Shown here in pieces: positions 47,350 through 60,983 of a stretch of 64,000 nucleotides of DNA. Source of the DNA: Phallus indusiatus. Its lineage: Eukaryota > Basidiomycota > Agaricomycetes > Phallales > Phallaceae. Each line of letters opens with the position of its first letter. Positions within the stretch are counted from its first letter, which is position 1. The stretch is from assembly GCA_027605045.1 (NCBI GenBank), contig JAQFWX010000014.1, positions 240,664-304,663 on the forward strand, written 5' to 3'. A program made the position numbers and the translations under genes. The notes beneath the pieces were generated by a model. It ran no database searches, was not told where the DNA came from, and worked only from the letters and a program-made list of their open reading frames with translations.

Positions 47350-48415
47350 AGTTTGTCTAATTTTCGCTGGTTAGTATATCATTGACAAAGCGATATATCG
47401 TTGGAGTAAGGCATGAAAAACGGTTCGCCCAGTTTTTTAACATTGTCTATGGTGGGTTTACGGGATTATGTAGTTTGTTATACAGTATCAAATATAAAAC
47501 ATAGATGGCCTCCTCATTTTCGGGAGCTCGTCGGTGAACTTAAAGAGTCAAGCTAATATCTGTAACAGTTTGAATTTCGAATTCGGTTCTAGCTTGGAAG
47601 TTATGTTTCAAAAGCCCGAGCTCAATCAAATATTCAGATCTCATAACCGCTCATCATGATCAATATACAACGAATACCAAATGTAGATATTTCTGCAAGG
47701 AAGTGTCGACAAAAAAAAATTGCGAAGACAAGGATATGCTCTTCGAATACATTGCGCAAGGCTCAATGAAATACATTGTTTGTGGCTTGCCGTAGTAAAT
47801 TTCTATCCTGTGTAATCAAATACTCCTTCCATTCATAGGTTTTAATGTGAGCTTGTCTAAATTTTCGCTGACACCATCCAAACACCTAACCGTTATGGCT
47901 AATATGTTATACGGTTCTTCGCAGAACAACGCAGTCGCACAGGTGGGACAAGAGAGGTGATTGAACAACTTTCGTTTGAATTGATACTTGTGGCATTCAT
48001 CCAGAGTTCCTTCGAGCATTTTAAAATCTTTCTCTTGGTCAAAAATATATCTAGCAAGTGTCAAAATGTCAAAATTAAAAGCGTGGGCAAACAAAACAAC
48101 GTACATATATAGCGACCCCTTGATGGTACAGATACTACAATTGCAGTTGGCAACTGGAAACCCATCTTCTAGAATCGGATGACGACATTCAAATTTAAAT
48201 CTTCCACAGTGACAACCGCCGGTGTAAACTTTGGTCGGTGTATCGGGGGTTCGAGGTCCCGAAAGCATCTTTACAATTACTTCGTAGGGTGGTAATTGGG
48301 GTGGTGGGGTGGACATGATGGTAAAAGAAAAGAGATTCAAAACACCACAATGGAAATCACCAGCGATATGAACGTGGTATATATATGCATTTCCTATTGC
48401 ACTCAAGTATAGTAC
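47350..48415. repeat. Tandem duplication unit 2 (GFA gene with flanks)
   Basis: Matches 45415-46515. It lies directly to the right of the hAT-type element. Confidence 0.75.
47816..48316 (-). CDS. GFA-domain protein, copy 2
   Basis: Paralogue of the gene at 45909, with the same zinc-cysteine set (GGCHCGRFKFEC, NCNCSICT, SCPTCATALF). The ATG at 48316 (MSTPPPQLPPYEV) matches the start of copy 1; the longer frame upstream lies in promoter sequence. At the place of the copy 1 splice donor (GT) this copy has AT. The nearest usable donor is a GTACGT six bases further on, which would insert two residues (YI) before FDQEKDF. The unspliced frame is also open. Otherwise intact. Confidence 0.82.
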   Translation of the reverse strand: MSTPPPQLPPYEVIVKMLSGPRTPDTPTKVYTGGCHCGRFKFECRHPILEDGFPVANCNCSICTIKGSLYMYVVLFAHAFNFDILTLARYIFDQEKDFKMLEGTLDECHKYQFKRKLFNHLSCPTCATALFCEEPYNILAITVRCLDGVSENLDKLTLKPMNGRSI

Positions 48416-51400
48416 ACGTGAATATAGGGCGCTCATTTTGCGCATAACAAACATTAAAAAAATGACTCTAAACCTATCGATAATTCGGAAGCCTGCAAGC
48501 ATCCATCGATGAAATGTGCATGTGACCGTCGGCTATGAACTCAAGTGACAAGTTTACGTCTGGTATCACGACGCGAGCGTGCTAACGTAATCCCGCCCCG
48601 AGACGTGCGGCTCGACGATCATTCTCGCCGGTACCAACGCGGGCGGAAAGGATAAAGCACTCTAGCAGAACGGACGCGGAGATTAAAAAAACGTGTGTTT
48701 CGACCTTATCGTTTCGTCAGTTATGGTGTGAAAAACGGAAAAGAGTTACAGTAGCGGCAGGGTGGACCGTGGCGGCTGAGCAGGAATCCGAGATCCTTTT
48801 TTACCGATCCTGATTCAGATTTATATGGAGATAAAAACCCGTTAGTTTAGGACCATCGCCAAGGACATCCATTTTGAGTCTGAGGAAGAGAGTCTCGCCT
48901 TTAAAAACGACCACTATCTTCGCCACGCCGCACCCGCATGAGGCTGACTGGCATGATTGTCTCGTTGGCAAAAGGAGGAACTGGCCTATTACACTAGGAT
49001 AATCGGTAGTTAGAATACTTTAAACAATGAACAACAATGCACTTCATACCTTTCTCGACGTTTGTGACATCCATTGCCAGACCTACATGACAGCCTTCTT
49101 CCTCGGTGACAAGTCCATTGGACGTGATCTTACAGCAATGAACCCTAACGTGAATTGGGAAGACACATGAAAAAAGAGGTAAAATGGAGTAATGGCAGAG
49201 ACGCTTCTGTTTTAAAGTTAATTGACCGTGATTATAATTAGACAAGTTCTTGGACAGCTTCCTTCACGACGTCAAGAGCGGACATCGAGGAAAGGATGCC
49301 GAAGGAAACGTCGTCTTATAACCAGCAGGTAAAAAGTATGCATGGAAAAGAAAAGTTGATTATGATGGAGCATGGTGGGATGAGAAAAAGAGTATGAAGT
49401 TAGGACGCGTCGCAGTTTGTACTGAAATACTTGCCGACTGCGTCATGTCCGCTTGATTGCTTTCGGGCTATTAGCTTCCACCGCGCCATGTTAACAAGGT
49501 CGTCACTGTTCTAGTGTTCCTATGATCAACTAGAGCGTCATTTCTTCTTGTTCACGAGATTGTTTGATGATGAACGATAATGACACGAACCCGCTGGAAA
49601 GGCCGTTTATCGTTTGTACACGTGTCCTTGGGTTTGACAAGTATCTTTCGACCATCCAATGTTTATCAGCCATGGGTGAGGACCTTGATAGTGTCGCGAA
49701 CTTTAGGCACGAACATTTAGACGTGTTTCAACATCTGACCCAACTACAATTACTGGAGCCAAGCTAGCACAATGGTGTGCTTTGTTCGGAGTCCACGACA
49801 ATGGTACCGGTCTACTTGGCAACCTAATTCATTCCGTCTTGTCATGTCAACTTGAAGTCCTATTACAGTACAGTTGCAACAGCATGAGACGGCAAATTCC
49901 TCTAGAGGGCCTCCGCGAGAGAACGTTGAACATTACCCGCCTTTGTTCACATCGCCGTCCTGGGTTACTCGGAACCTGCAGCTCATTCACGTATCAAAAC
50001 TTTCCATTCTCGTTGGCAGTTGAGACCCCCCTATCTTGATTTGGTCTTTTCAGCAATTCATGTGCACGGTGGTTTTGACTTACTTTAATGTTGGTCTTCA
50101 TCTCCGTCCTCCTGATTAGGAACCCTCACTCTCCACGGCGATTTCCCTTGGTTCCATTCTCCATATCGGATTCTGTTATGTCTTCGAATATGGTGAGCTC
50201 ATTAGCAAAAATAGTTTTTGAATGTCTGTCGTTGACACATCCGACGATTTTTAGGGCACCGTTTATCGCCAGCGAATGACCAGTTGCTTGGAGGAATGTG
50301 TATGTGTATCCCCCGCCATGGCCCCAAAAGGTGTGTTTGGAGTCACTATCTAATAAGTCAATCATGGAGACATGTTTCTTTTGACTAGTGCCAAAAGACA
50401 TCACCACGAGGACACTAAAGTCTAGGCCGCCTTTTGGTTTCCTACCAAAATTGGTTTTTAGCACTACAAATGTGGTCGTTTTATGAAATGCCGTCGATGA
50501 TTTTAAGGCTAATGCCTTGATAGTATGAAGAAAGCATGTTTTTGTGGGATGGCGAGATCATTAAAGTTTGCGTGGTGTTAAACTCCGATTGAGCCAGGAA
50601 TAAACACTCTTCCTCGCGCGTTTTTCTTGTATTCTCCTATCCCCTTTCATATAAATACCACCTAACCTCTCTTTCCTGGGCTATCCGAAGTTGGTGTGTC
50701 TCATATCTCTACTCTACCCCGTGCTTTAAGTCAGAAAGTGGACATTGTTTGTGGAGGGTCTCCACCCCTACAACAATGCCCGACGTCGTGTCAGAACGAG
50801 TCGGCCACGGATAATATCCGCTTTCGACAGGAATCACGGGGTTGATTGTTCAAAGGACTAATTCACACCTAGGCAGTCATCCAAGCCACCGCTCCCTCTC
50901 TTCACCCTGTCTTTCTCTCTTTTTTGTTGAAGCAGTCATGTCAGAACATGTGATGGATTGGACCTAGTAGTGAGGATGGATATACTAGCGGGGAAAAATT
51001 GTGGGTGCCATAGCTGAGAAGACGTCGTACATGCGGCTACTCAGGCGCCATTGGTTTGCGTGTTGGTTTGAGTTGGAACCTTCTTACAAGTCTTGCTTCA
51101 GGAACACTTTCTTCTTGACCTTGTATCAGTCGTTCTTATCTTAATTTGGGTGAATGGGTCTCGAAAATATAACATACAAACCCTGGTTACCGAGATTATA
51201 TATTTGATATTCTGGCAAAATCTGTCAAAAGATCGTAGTTCGGATGTTTCCCATAGATCTTGTCTAGGTTTAGACCGCCATGGCGTAATCCTCAATTAAT
51301 CATCAATTCAAGCATTCCAGCTTCTGGCGTAAGTGGACATGAAAGGGTTTGAAAATTATTATTCTACATAATATTAGCCGATAGTGTCCATACAACATTC

Positions 51401-52313
51401 AACTTGTCTAAATAATGTTTTAGATGTAATTTTAATATCGACCATTTGATCAGGTGGGTTAATTTTCTGTGAATACATTTACATAAAACAATGCTGCTAA
51501 AGTTTTGTCCGCATACACAGCCAATGAAATCACGTTGAATGCAGGCACTGGCTCACTTGATGGAAGACTGATCGAAACGATTCGCTCAGAAGAGGACAAG
51601 AGAATTTTCTTACAGGCAGATAATGTCACCGGCCTCCGAGAAGAAGGGGGTTTGTGAAATTATCATTACCACACTATTTCAAAGCACGCGTTTAGAATTG
51701 AATTTTGAGTATAGACCTGCATTATTCTGTTGGAGCAGGTTATTTAAAAATTTGGGGGTTCAAGGTGCACTTCAGGGGTGCCAACGACCAAGTACATAAA
51801 ATCTCGGCCGGGAGTATACGCATGTGCCTGTATTTTGAAATTGGCATGTATTTGTTCAAGTCAGGGAAATAGCCGGACAAACTAAAGGACCGCTTAATAT
51901 TTTACGATTCAGTATGCAGATGATTCGCCCATTTTTCAGTAAAAGAACAATAAATGCAACGATATTGGATCCTCCAATGATTACCGGACGGATTCCGCTT
52001 GTTGGATAACTACAGATGAGCTCGAGAAGCTCAGTGGCTGTGGACGCGGCAAAACCCACCACATCATATTACAATTGTCTAAAATCAGAGTTCGACATAT
52101 TTAGAACGCGAAATGAAATCCAGCATTGAGCTGAAAATATGCGCTGTTTTTGGTACACGTGATTTAATAGATCCGGGCATACAGCACTCGTTGCATGCAG
52201 CATGTTTAAGATGCATGTTTAATATTTGTTTCTATTCCAAAAAGCAAACGTCTAGTACGTTTGTGTTACTGACAGTGCACTACTTTTCTCACTACAGTTT
52301 GACGTTTTCCAAA
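48317..52313. other. Four-kilobase gene-poor region
   Basis: No gene can be supported. Frames at 48994-49245 (minus), 49564-50039 (plus) and 50126-50464 (minus) are short, lack domains, and no convincing splices join them. They may be decayed genes. I found no terminal inverted repeats here by eye. Confidence 0.4.
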
Positions 52314-53532
52314 TCAATAAACACCTCCGACGGCTTTAACACCTGCGTCCCTAAATTGAACCAAAGCATCCCAAGCTTTTCCGCTCATGATGCTTTGGCG
52401 AGCCAGGGCTGCTCCTTCCTTCCAATCCTTTGCTATATTTGCGACAACCAAAAGTGCTCCTGCATTAATCAATATGAAATCTAAAATAGGAATCAGTTTT
52501 TCGGGTATCTCATCTCCCCTCGTGGCTGGATCCAATATTTTTTTGAATATCTCTGCATTTTCGGATGCATCGCCTCCGCTTACATCAGAGAGGGGGTGCG
52601 AAGGAAGACCGAACATTTCTGGATTCAGGGTGAAGTGCGTCACCTCGCCAGATTCATCCAATTGCCAAACATCCGTTTCCCCAGCGCAACTGAGTTCGTC
52701 TAGCTGTTCTTTGCCACAGACTACTAACGCACGTTTGACACCTCCTGCATGCAAAGCGCGGGCAAAAATGGGACCTAGCCAATCCGCGGCGACCCCAACG
52801 ATCATCCCTTTAGGTTTGGCAGGATTGACTAATGGACCAAGGATGTTAAAGATCGTTCGGAAAGGAAGTATCTTCCTAATGGGGCCAACTAGTGATAGTG
52901 CAGGGTGATAGTCAGTCGCCAAGAGAAATTGGAAGGGAATACGAGGTAGAGGTTCGGTTAAAACGCGAATTACGCTGGGATCCTCCACAGTAGGGAGACA
53001 TGTTTTGATGGGCGATAAGGGTACAAGTGGGCAGCCCAGGGCTTTTAATAGATCAGCCGAACCTGATTTTGAAGTCGAGGCTTTGTTTCCGTGCTGTGTA
53101 CCTGGTTTGAGCAATGGTGCTTTGCCATTGTAATATTGAACAGTAACTTGCCTTTAACAACCGCGCCCCTGCTCCGGCAGCTACGATAGCAGCTGTAGTG
53201 CTAACATTAAACGTGTTCCACCCATCTCCACCCGTTCCAACTATATCAACGGCAAAATCCTCTTCACCGTCATATGTAGGCTTGACTGAATGAAAGTGCA
53301 GAACGTCGGCGGCTGCAGCAAGAACTTCTGTCTTTTTATCCACGCCCGTAAGGTGCAAAGCCGTCAAGAATGAGCTAACTTGTTCCGGAATTGTCGAAGC
53401 GGGGCTCAAAAGATGATGAAAAGCTTCATAGCTATCTCCTGCGCTGAATTCATTTGGGGAAAAGACGAGCTTTTTGAGGATGGGCGTAAACGTATCGGGA
53501 GTACGAACAGGTGGAAGCTGATCTGTAGACAT
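52314..53532 (-). CDS. TRP4: Anthranilate phosphoribosyltransferase
   Basis: It joins anthranilate to phosphoribosyl pyrophosphate, the second step of tryptophan synthesis. Two exons (53532-53152, 53093-52314) give 386 residues. The PRPP-binding glycine loop GTGGDGWNTFNVSTTA is near residue 95, followed by HGNKASTSKSGSADLL at the exon junction, GPLVNPAKPKGMIVG, and a C-terminal ALARQSIMSGKAWDAL. All are hallmarks of the TrpD/TRP4 family, and the length is normal. The intron 53094-53151 begins GCAAGT, a GC-AG intron; it is required to join ARLLK to HGNKAS. It shares a 177-base upstream region with the divergent TRAPPC10 gene. Confidence 0.95.
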
Positions 53533-53709
53533 GGCTTGTGAAAGGGAACAAAAAGCAGCTAAATGTCCTTCTTGAAAGCCTTTCCCTCAGCCTTTATGAA
53601 TTCATAAGGCTGAGTCGAGAGGGACTCATTTTTTTGTTTCAAACTCCGCTAATCTCAAGCCAACAGGTCGTCACTAAATTTCTCATTAGTCATCTCTTCT
53701 CACGCTCTT

Positions 53710-56700
53710 ATGTCCATAGTGCAGGTAACATACTCTGCGCCTGCTATTTACTTATCCTCAGACCAATGGAGTCAAATTCGCTCTGCAATACTCTCGCAAT
53801 TTCCTCTGAAAGACGTCGTGTGGAAGTCCTCTTTTCGACCAGCTGCCCGGACCATTTCCAAACTTGATGCCTCCTTCGTGAACCTTAATACTGTGCGCGA
53901 AGAGCACGCTTCTCAAATACCCCAGTCACTTCTGGAAAAACCACTTTTGAACGTTTATATCGTCAGCTGCGAGGTGAATAGTTGAAATGAAGCTGCGTGT
54001 TTATGGGTATTACTAACTTGATTATCAGGACACGGACGTGTACAAAGCGACTGTGAGGAGGCAAATCAAAGACTGGCTCAGCATTGTTGGTCAGAGGAAG
54101 AACCAAGAATGGCTTATTTTGCTGGTCGTTCGCCAAGACGCTCGTGCTTCTGCTGCTGCCAACTTTTTCCAAATCAAAAGTAATGTTCTAGAACGGATTA
54201 AAACAGATTTCAATACAGACAAGCGCGACCGGTAAGCCTGTCCACTGCTGTGATTTTGAGTCGCCTGTTCAAAGCTTGTGTCAGATGTATTCAAATAACA
54301 TGGTCTCAGGGGACTATTACAGCAACTGCTTGCGCTGAAATGGTGTCCAAAATGAAAGAAGCAATCGTCGTTGCATTTGATGCCGCGGTATTGCAACGGA
54401 CAGAGGAAATACGACGTTCAGAGAATCAACGACAAATGCCCGGTTGGAATTTCTGTACATTTTTTATTTTAAAAGTACGTGATCATTCTGCTGAAAGTTC
54501 TGAATGCTGATTTTGCGACCAATGTTATCTAGGAAACGTTGGCAAGCACCTTTGTAGGAATGAACCTTCTTGAAGACGCGATACTCACCTATGCCGAGTT
54601 GGAAGCATCTTTTCTTCAAGCTCAAAGCTCATCATTATCCGGTCATATATCATGGTTTGGAAAACTGATTAACCCGGACCCTTTGGACGACTCCTTACCA
54701 TTGCTCGATATCAGCAAGAAGCCTTACCGTGACCTTATACTGCACAACTCCATTACCATATTCGACTTCCGCGTCTACCTCCTTGCTAAACACTGTGAAG
54801 CATTGGGTATGAGCGGTCAAATAACGGAATTAGCAAGACTGGCTTCCAATTTCCTGAGTGCGTTTAGTCAAAGACTAAAGTCTTCCAAGGTAACGACCGA
54901 ACGCGTTCTCACTTTTAGTTTTTTCATTGTTGATCACATACTTCTCAGGTTTCTCTTCCACAATTCTTCATCGAGTCCTGGGTTTTCTCTTCGGCGTTGA
55001 ATGTTGTTTTAGAGAGCGACAAATGGATTACGTCTATCAATCTCGATACAGTTGCCATATCTAGCGCTAGTGCTACGAAGGGTCAACTCCTGGACCTAGC
55101 TCGAATACAGGTATGTAATCATTACAACATCATTCACTGACTAACCCTCCATTCGTTTAGCTTGATAAAATAGGAATACATTTTGGTCATCTTCCGAACG
55201 CAATACCTTTCTCTATGTCCCTCCCAAATCATAAACATGATTCGGAACCTGGCTCTCCTACCACACCGACAGAACCTTCCGAAGCAAAGATTACGAGCGA
55301 AATACTACTCGAAAGCATGTCTAGTCAAACAGCCTTCGATAAACTTTACACGGACATTACCAATCGGGCCATTGATCTTTATGTCAAGGGTGGTAGAAGA
55401 AAGTCCGCCCTGAAATTACATGGCATCTTGGCTGCGTTGCATCTGTCAGTACTGTTCTTTCTTTTGTATTGTAATCTTGTTGTGAACGTGCTCTAACCCG
55501 ATACATAGTGAACGGTCACGGGGCAAGGAAGCCTATCAGGTGTACTCTTCTCTACCCGCACATTATATTCCTCATTCATGGACATCCTTGGCTACTTTCA
55601 TGCAAATTCGTCGACTTGATGTTCACAGCAAGCTTGAGCAACCTCAGAATCAAGAATGGGCCGACATTGTGCTGTCGTTCTTCAAGGGCTTTGTGGAAGA
55701 TCAGATGCATGTAGACTTGGCCGTTATAGGAAAGGAGAATCTCCGCGAATACACTGGGAATCTACTCCAGCTAGCTTTGAAAACCATATCTGAGACTGAG
55801 AAAGGTTATTTGGCTTGCTTGTTAACAGAGGTACAAGGACTGACTTGACTCTTCCGCAGGTGTCGTGGAGACCGATCACCCTATGTTGTCTATCACGCTT
55901 CAGTCTGAAGAAGCTGATCATCCAATTGATGATGATGGTTCCAATATCACAGTAGTGGTACGAAACGCATTGCCATGTGTCAGTTCAGATCCTTCCCGCC
56001 TGCCCAACTGTGTTTAACCATGGTGTTACTTATAGGATATCGAGGTTGATACAGTGCGATTGTCTTTCAACGGACCCCATTCTGAACGGTTAGATTTTAC
56101 GATTCAAAATCAAGTTTTAGTCCCCGGTCCTACAACTCTTACACTATCCACACCTGTCCGTCTTACTATTAGCTGTCCAGCGTATTGACTAACAATGTGG
56201 ATACACAGAATCCTACCCACGGACTTTTCGTTCTCGACAGCAGCGAAATCATACTTCAGAAGCTAAAACTTAGGTCGACTTATCAATCTGATGTTAAACA
56301 CGCTCGCTATCCATTGTATAAGCAAGTTTCGTCTCTGCTACGTATACCGCGTGATTACGGAGCCGTCAACGTTCGTATTGACGAACCGAAATATGGTGCT
56401 TTCTTTCTCCAAGATTCTTGCAGTCGTGATGCTAACATAAACCCGATATAGTTGAACTCGGCGGTATACAAACTTTTCTACTTACTATCTCTAGTGGGCG
56501 CAACAACATCGTTAAAGGGACCATCAAACTACCGGACTCGAACAACGTCCGATTCGTCATGAAAGATGCGCAACAAATTGGTGGAGATCGTAAGATTGTT
56601 TCTCTACGATTCCTACGAGGATCCATTGCTTACTTTCATTATATTGCATACAGCAGAGATTGCTTTGGAGTGTTTTGAAGATCATTTGCAATTCTCCGGG

Positions 56701-58362
56701 ATGAAACCTGAAAGCCATTTGCAGCTGCAAATACCACATACGGATCATACCACGATGGATGCACTAGTACGGGTTCACATCGTGGATCAGACGAGCAATC
56801 TCATTTACCCTCTCTACAGAAAATAACAACAGAACTTCAATATTGGAATTCGTCTCAACCCTCTGTAGCGCGCAAAGCCAACTTTGTCCGTAGCATTTCG
56901 ACATCACTTCCACTGATGATCCAAGCACACGATCATTTCCGCGGTACAAGGTTGGCTTTTTACTTGGCTACCAAAGAACGTTAGGTGGTGCTAATAAACA
57001 CGTGTAATAGTTTGATATCAAGCTACACCATTTCAACTTCCCCAGGCACATATCAACACATACGTGTGTCAACTGTTAAACTGGAAAGTGTTGAAGATGA
57101 ACAGGGCGGTTTAACTATCACTGGCTGTCGTCCAAATGACCGGTTGCTTGTGCGTAATATGTCTCAGAAGAATAACGAAAGATAACTAAAACCTAGAACA
57201 GACTATTACTCCAAGTCAGTCGGCGCATTGTTTGTTTCGTGTTCAGTCCCAACAACCGCGAATCAGTACGTTATCTTGTTCTTTTTTCGAAACCAGTATG
57301 AATTAACATGTGTATAGAGCGTGCTTCTTTAAACTTGTACATCAAGTTTCGTCTGCTACGCGAAGGTGAGTTGAGAAGACGCAAATGCACTACTTGGGGC
57401 TCTGATTAGTCATCAGAGGTTGAGAACCTTCTCGGTTTCCATATTACAACAGTCCTGAAAAGGGTCAACAAACCTGTGTATCTTGCGGAACGTATTCAAA
57501 ATGGGCTGATGAGGGCGTTAGAAAATGACTCAAACTGGGTTGATATCTACCACGCTACTAGTCAGCTGCTGGTTGACTCTAAGGCGCTCCCCGAGGGCGG
57601 CTCCTCACAAGAGCCGTTGTCGGATGTTACCGGTATGGTGATAGAGGTATGGCTTGTTCTCCAACTATCAGATGGTTTTCAAATTCATCATTCTTTTTCA
57701 AATCAGAGTCTCCGAGAAAATAAGCTGACACCAAAAGAGGATTTCTGGAGAGAAGTGGTAATACCGGTTGATCTACCTTTCAAGAACGTGAGTACAGTTT
57801 TGCGAATACTTGACAACAAAATCAAAACTCTTTATTAGGTTGTTGCTGCGGCTGATATTCATATACATTCAATATCTGACAGCCACACTTATTTATACGC
57901 GGGACAACCTGTGTCCGCCACTATCTCAATAACCAGCTTTTGTCACTGGGCTGGTCCCATCATGCGGACCTCGAATGAATACCGCTATGCGATGAAATTC
58001 GGGATTCAAGAAATGGCGGACGATTGGTTAATAAGCGGGCAAAAAAGGGGAGAATTTGTTGCAGTTGTAAGTTGATATACTTGGCGCCCAGAGAGCATTT
58101 CTTAACTAGCACCTCCATCCAGGACGGATCTACGCACTCGGTCCCTATCACCCTCATACCTTTGCATCACGGAGAGCTGGCTCTTCCGCAAGTTAATTTA
58201 TACCCACTACCAGTAAGTAATAGCGGAAACGGGGGTTCATCGCGTTCCTCTTCCTCGAAGGTTTTACCTAGTGTGGAAGTGTATCAAAAGCATGGCGCAG
58301 AAAGGATAGTTGTCCTTCCTACAGGAGGTTCAACAACTTTCGTTGTAGATTTGGGTGAATAA
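53710..58362 (+). CDS. TRS130: TRAPPII complex subunit TRAPPC10 / Trs130
   Basis: A large multi-exon gene for the TRAPPII tethering complex, which acts in Rab activation and traffic at the late Golgi. The start MSIVQVTYSAPAIYLSSDQW is followed by DVVWKSSFRPAARTISKLD, then DTDVYKATVRRQIKDWL, EWLILLVVR, and the strongly conserved RQMPGWNFCTFFILK spliced to ETLASTFVGMNLLEDAILTY. The middle is helical. The C-terminal beta-sandwich part includes IPHTDHTTMDAL spliced at 56769 to KITTELQYW, then HFRGTR. The end is SVEVYQKHGAERIVVLPTGG with a stop at 58360-58362. I followed several but not all introns; those followed keep the frame open. Confidence 0.88.
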
Positions 58363-59338
58363 TCAATTATCATGCTCAAGTCGACGTACTTCCCGTTTTG
58401 CATCGTATTATCATTATTGTCAGTTGCACTTTTTGTAAGACAATGGACTTGACGTCCATTCAGTGACTTTGTTATATTTCCGCTCTAATATACAGACCCG
58501 ACTTTCACTATCTAATCTCGCGTGTACGTCATCCAGTCATAGAGTTTTAGTTGAAAGATTCCAGAGTACTGTCTGCCATGCGACGTCACATGCTCCATTT
58601 AAATCACAGCTGTCAGTTTCCCAATATCACAGGCTAGGTGTTTCACCGCGATGCGAGATAAGCAGTGAAAAAAAAAGAACCGGAAGCATTCCCGACTTAT
58701 ACCGTCCACACTTGTTAACAATGTCACGTTTGGGCTCGCGATCAATAAAAGGACGAACGTTTCTATGAAACTTGAGGCATGATCTCACTGCGTTCAAGCA
58801 ACACGGATCCACCAAAATTTGAAGAGGCGTGAACTCCGTGTATTTGCACCGCCCATCAGTAGCACTTGATCTAGACGATACAACGGTCCGATCTGAATTC
58901 GTATATTACATATGTAGAATAGATGACAAAATAATCTTGCAACTGAAGCCTCTTTCCCCGGAAGGTAATTCAAAGAGGAGACCAATGAGATAATTATGTT
59001 TCCAAAGTGCGAGTGGCGAAACCAATCATTGAATGCCATCAATGACATGATAGCCGTTTTATCCGCCGCCTCACGTGTGCAAAAGAAAATCAAGAATGTA
59101 AGATGGATGTATAGATATGTATTATCAAGATCATAAATGTGATGAACAAATCTCGGAAGTCATTATTCGTAACTAAGCTAAGAAATGGTGCCTTCAGCGA
59201 AGCGTACGACAAATCCCCTCGCGCTAGAACCTGATTCGATGAATACAATGAAATTACAATGATGGAGTGGATCCAGCCTTCTTGTGTGGCGCATATTACG
59301 AAAAAAAAAAAGAATAATAATAATGGGGCTGATGTATT
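58363..59338. other. Intergenic between convergent genes
   Basis: No coding sequence is recognised. The minus-strand frame 58794-59093 has no domain. Confidence 0.4.
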
Positions 59339-60983
59339 CTAGGCAAACATATCGTCCGTAGTTGATATGAAGTTTTCGATAGAAACCAGTTTCGTCAACT
59401 CCAAGACATTGTCCATTGGCACGTTAGGACGTTTGCCGTGTCTGACAATCAGCTCCGATTTATCAACCGTCTTTCCGATGCTGATGAGCATTCGGTGTAC
59501 CAGAGCAGCAATCATAGCCCAGTTGATACTGCAACAGTGGGGTTACTTTGGGCGATAATAAGTGAGGAAACTGTAGTCTCTTACAATAAACCTATTTGGA
59601 TGAATGCAATCTTTAAGAGGTTCAGTAAATGACTCTAGGCACGAGTACAGAGACAGCTTACTGGGGCTAAAGCGATACTTAGAATATTAAATAGTCGGAA
59701 AACTAAGTCAAATGAGAAATGAGGTAAAAGTCTTGAGAACTTTTTTTATCTTACAAGAAGTCATCTATTCAAATATTCAAAGATTAGTAAAAAAGGCAAG
59801 AATGCACAGAGAAAAAATGTTCGTACGACAAAGTACAAGAATCCGTCTCTAAATAGTTGTTTCACAACAGCCGTTTGTAGCGTTCGTGGGCGGTGAAGGG
59901 CATTTAACAGCATCACAGTGAACAGCAGTCCATCGAAGCCAAGCTGAAGCAGCATTAACCTGATGTTGAAAAGCCAAAAATAATTCTTACCGGTAGCGAA
60001 TAAGTGACAATATTCAAGATTGGCCTTTTAGTGACAGTGCAAGTATGCAACAAGGGGGTATACGAGGTATTGCCTAAGAACCAAATACCGTTATAAAATC
60101 GTCAATTTATAATACCACCGCTGTTCTCACTAGTATTTTGAATGATACCTGCAGAACCGATAAGAATTCAACTGAGCAAATATGAAGTAATAATACATAC
60201 CAAGGATTCCGATTCCAAGTACTCCGAGATAAATGAGAGAAAAGGAACAAAGTAACAAGTGTGTTACACGTTTGTTATAATCCCAGAGTGCAAGCACTCT
60301 CAATACCACGAAGACTGAAAACAAAAACATCACGAACCCTGACAAAGATTGGATCTGTATATTCCTCACTGTTTGTGATGGCGAGCGTAATCGGAATTAA
60401 TATTTGTATCAAGCCAATCCACACGCGACAACTAAAGGTAAAGGGAAGCCTTGAGACACGAATGGACAAGAGGACATAACGTACAACTAGAATGACGAAA
60501 AAGGTCAATACAGCTTCATCGTTTGGATAAAAAGCCACATACTTCTTGATTAAGACCGGCGGTCGAGATTCCACTCAACTCTATCCCATATTTTAGCTCG
60601 CCTCGTTTTCAAGTAATCAAGTCGCTCTTACCGTACGCCGATATCGCTAGATAAATAGGGACCGTATATCGGTTGAAAAGGAAGAGCGTTTTCAGCCAAT
60701 TAGATTTGGCCGCCCAGATGAACGCAACCTAAGATCTCATTAACAGTCAGGAATATACAGATGCAAAATATTATACCTCTTCACCAAACAACAAGAGGTG
60801 GTCATAAAGAAGGACCACGAGGCCTGCCGCTGGAGATTGAACAATCGTCAGCCACTTTCGTTTCTTGAATTTAAAAATAATATTACCCGCGAGGTATTTA
60901 GTCACTGCGATGCCTCGAACGTCTAGGGCAGCTTCTGCTTTAATCGCCGCAATGGAACTCGACATGTTGCTCAATCCATCCAT
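59339..60983 (-). CDS. DUF6533 multi-pass membrane protein, copy 1
   Basis: The first exon (60983-60771) ends PAAGLVVLLYDHLLLFGEE, the DUF6533 core. The next exon gives FIWAAKSNWLKTLFLFNRYT and then PIYLAISAYG. Later exons give CRVWIGLIQILIPITLAITN, VFVVLRVLALWDYN, LGFDGLLFTVMLLNALHRPR and RDGFLYFVVRTFFLCAFLPF. A C-terminal soluble tail ends at a TAG at 59339-59341. The pattern of about seven helices with RxxALWDxN is typical of an abundant agaricomycete family of unknown function. The first exon carries an unusually long insert (GNIIFKFKKRKWLTIVQS) before the conserved core, perhaps an unrecognised intron. Copy 2 follows upstream. Confidence 0.75.
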
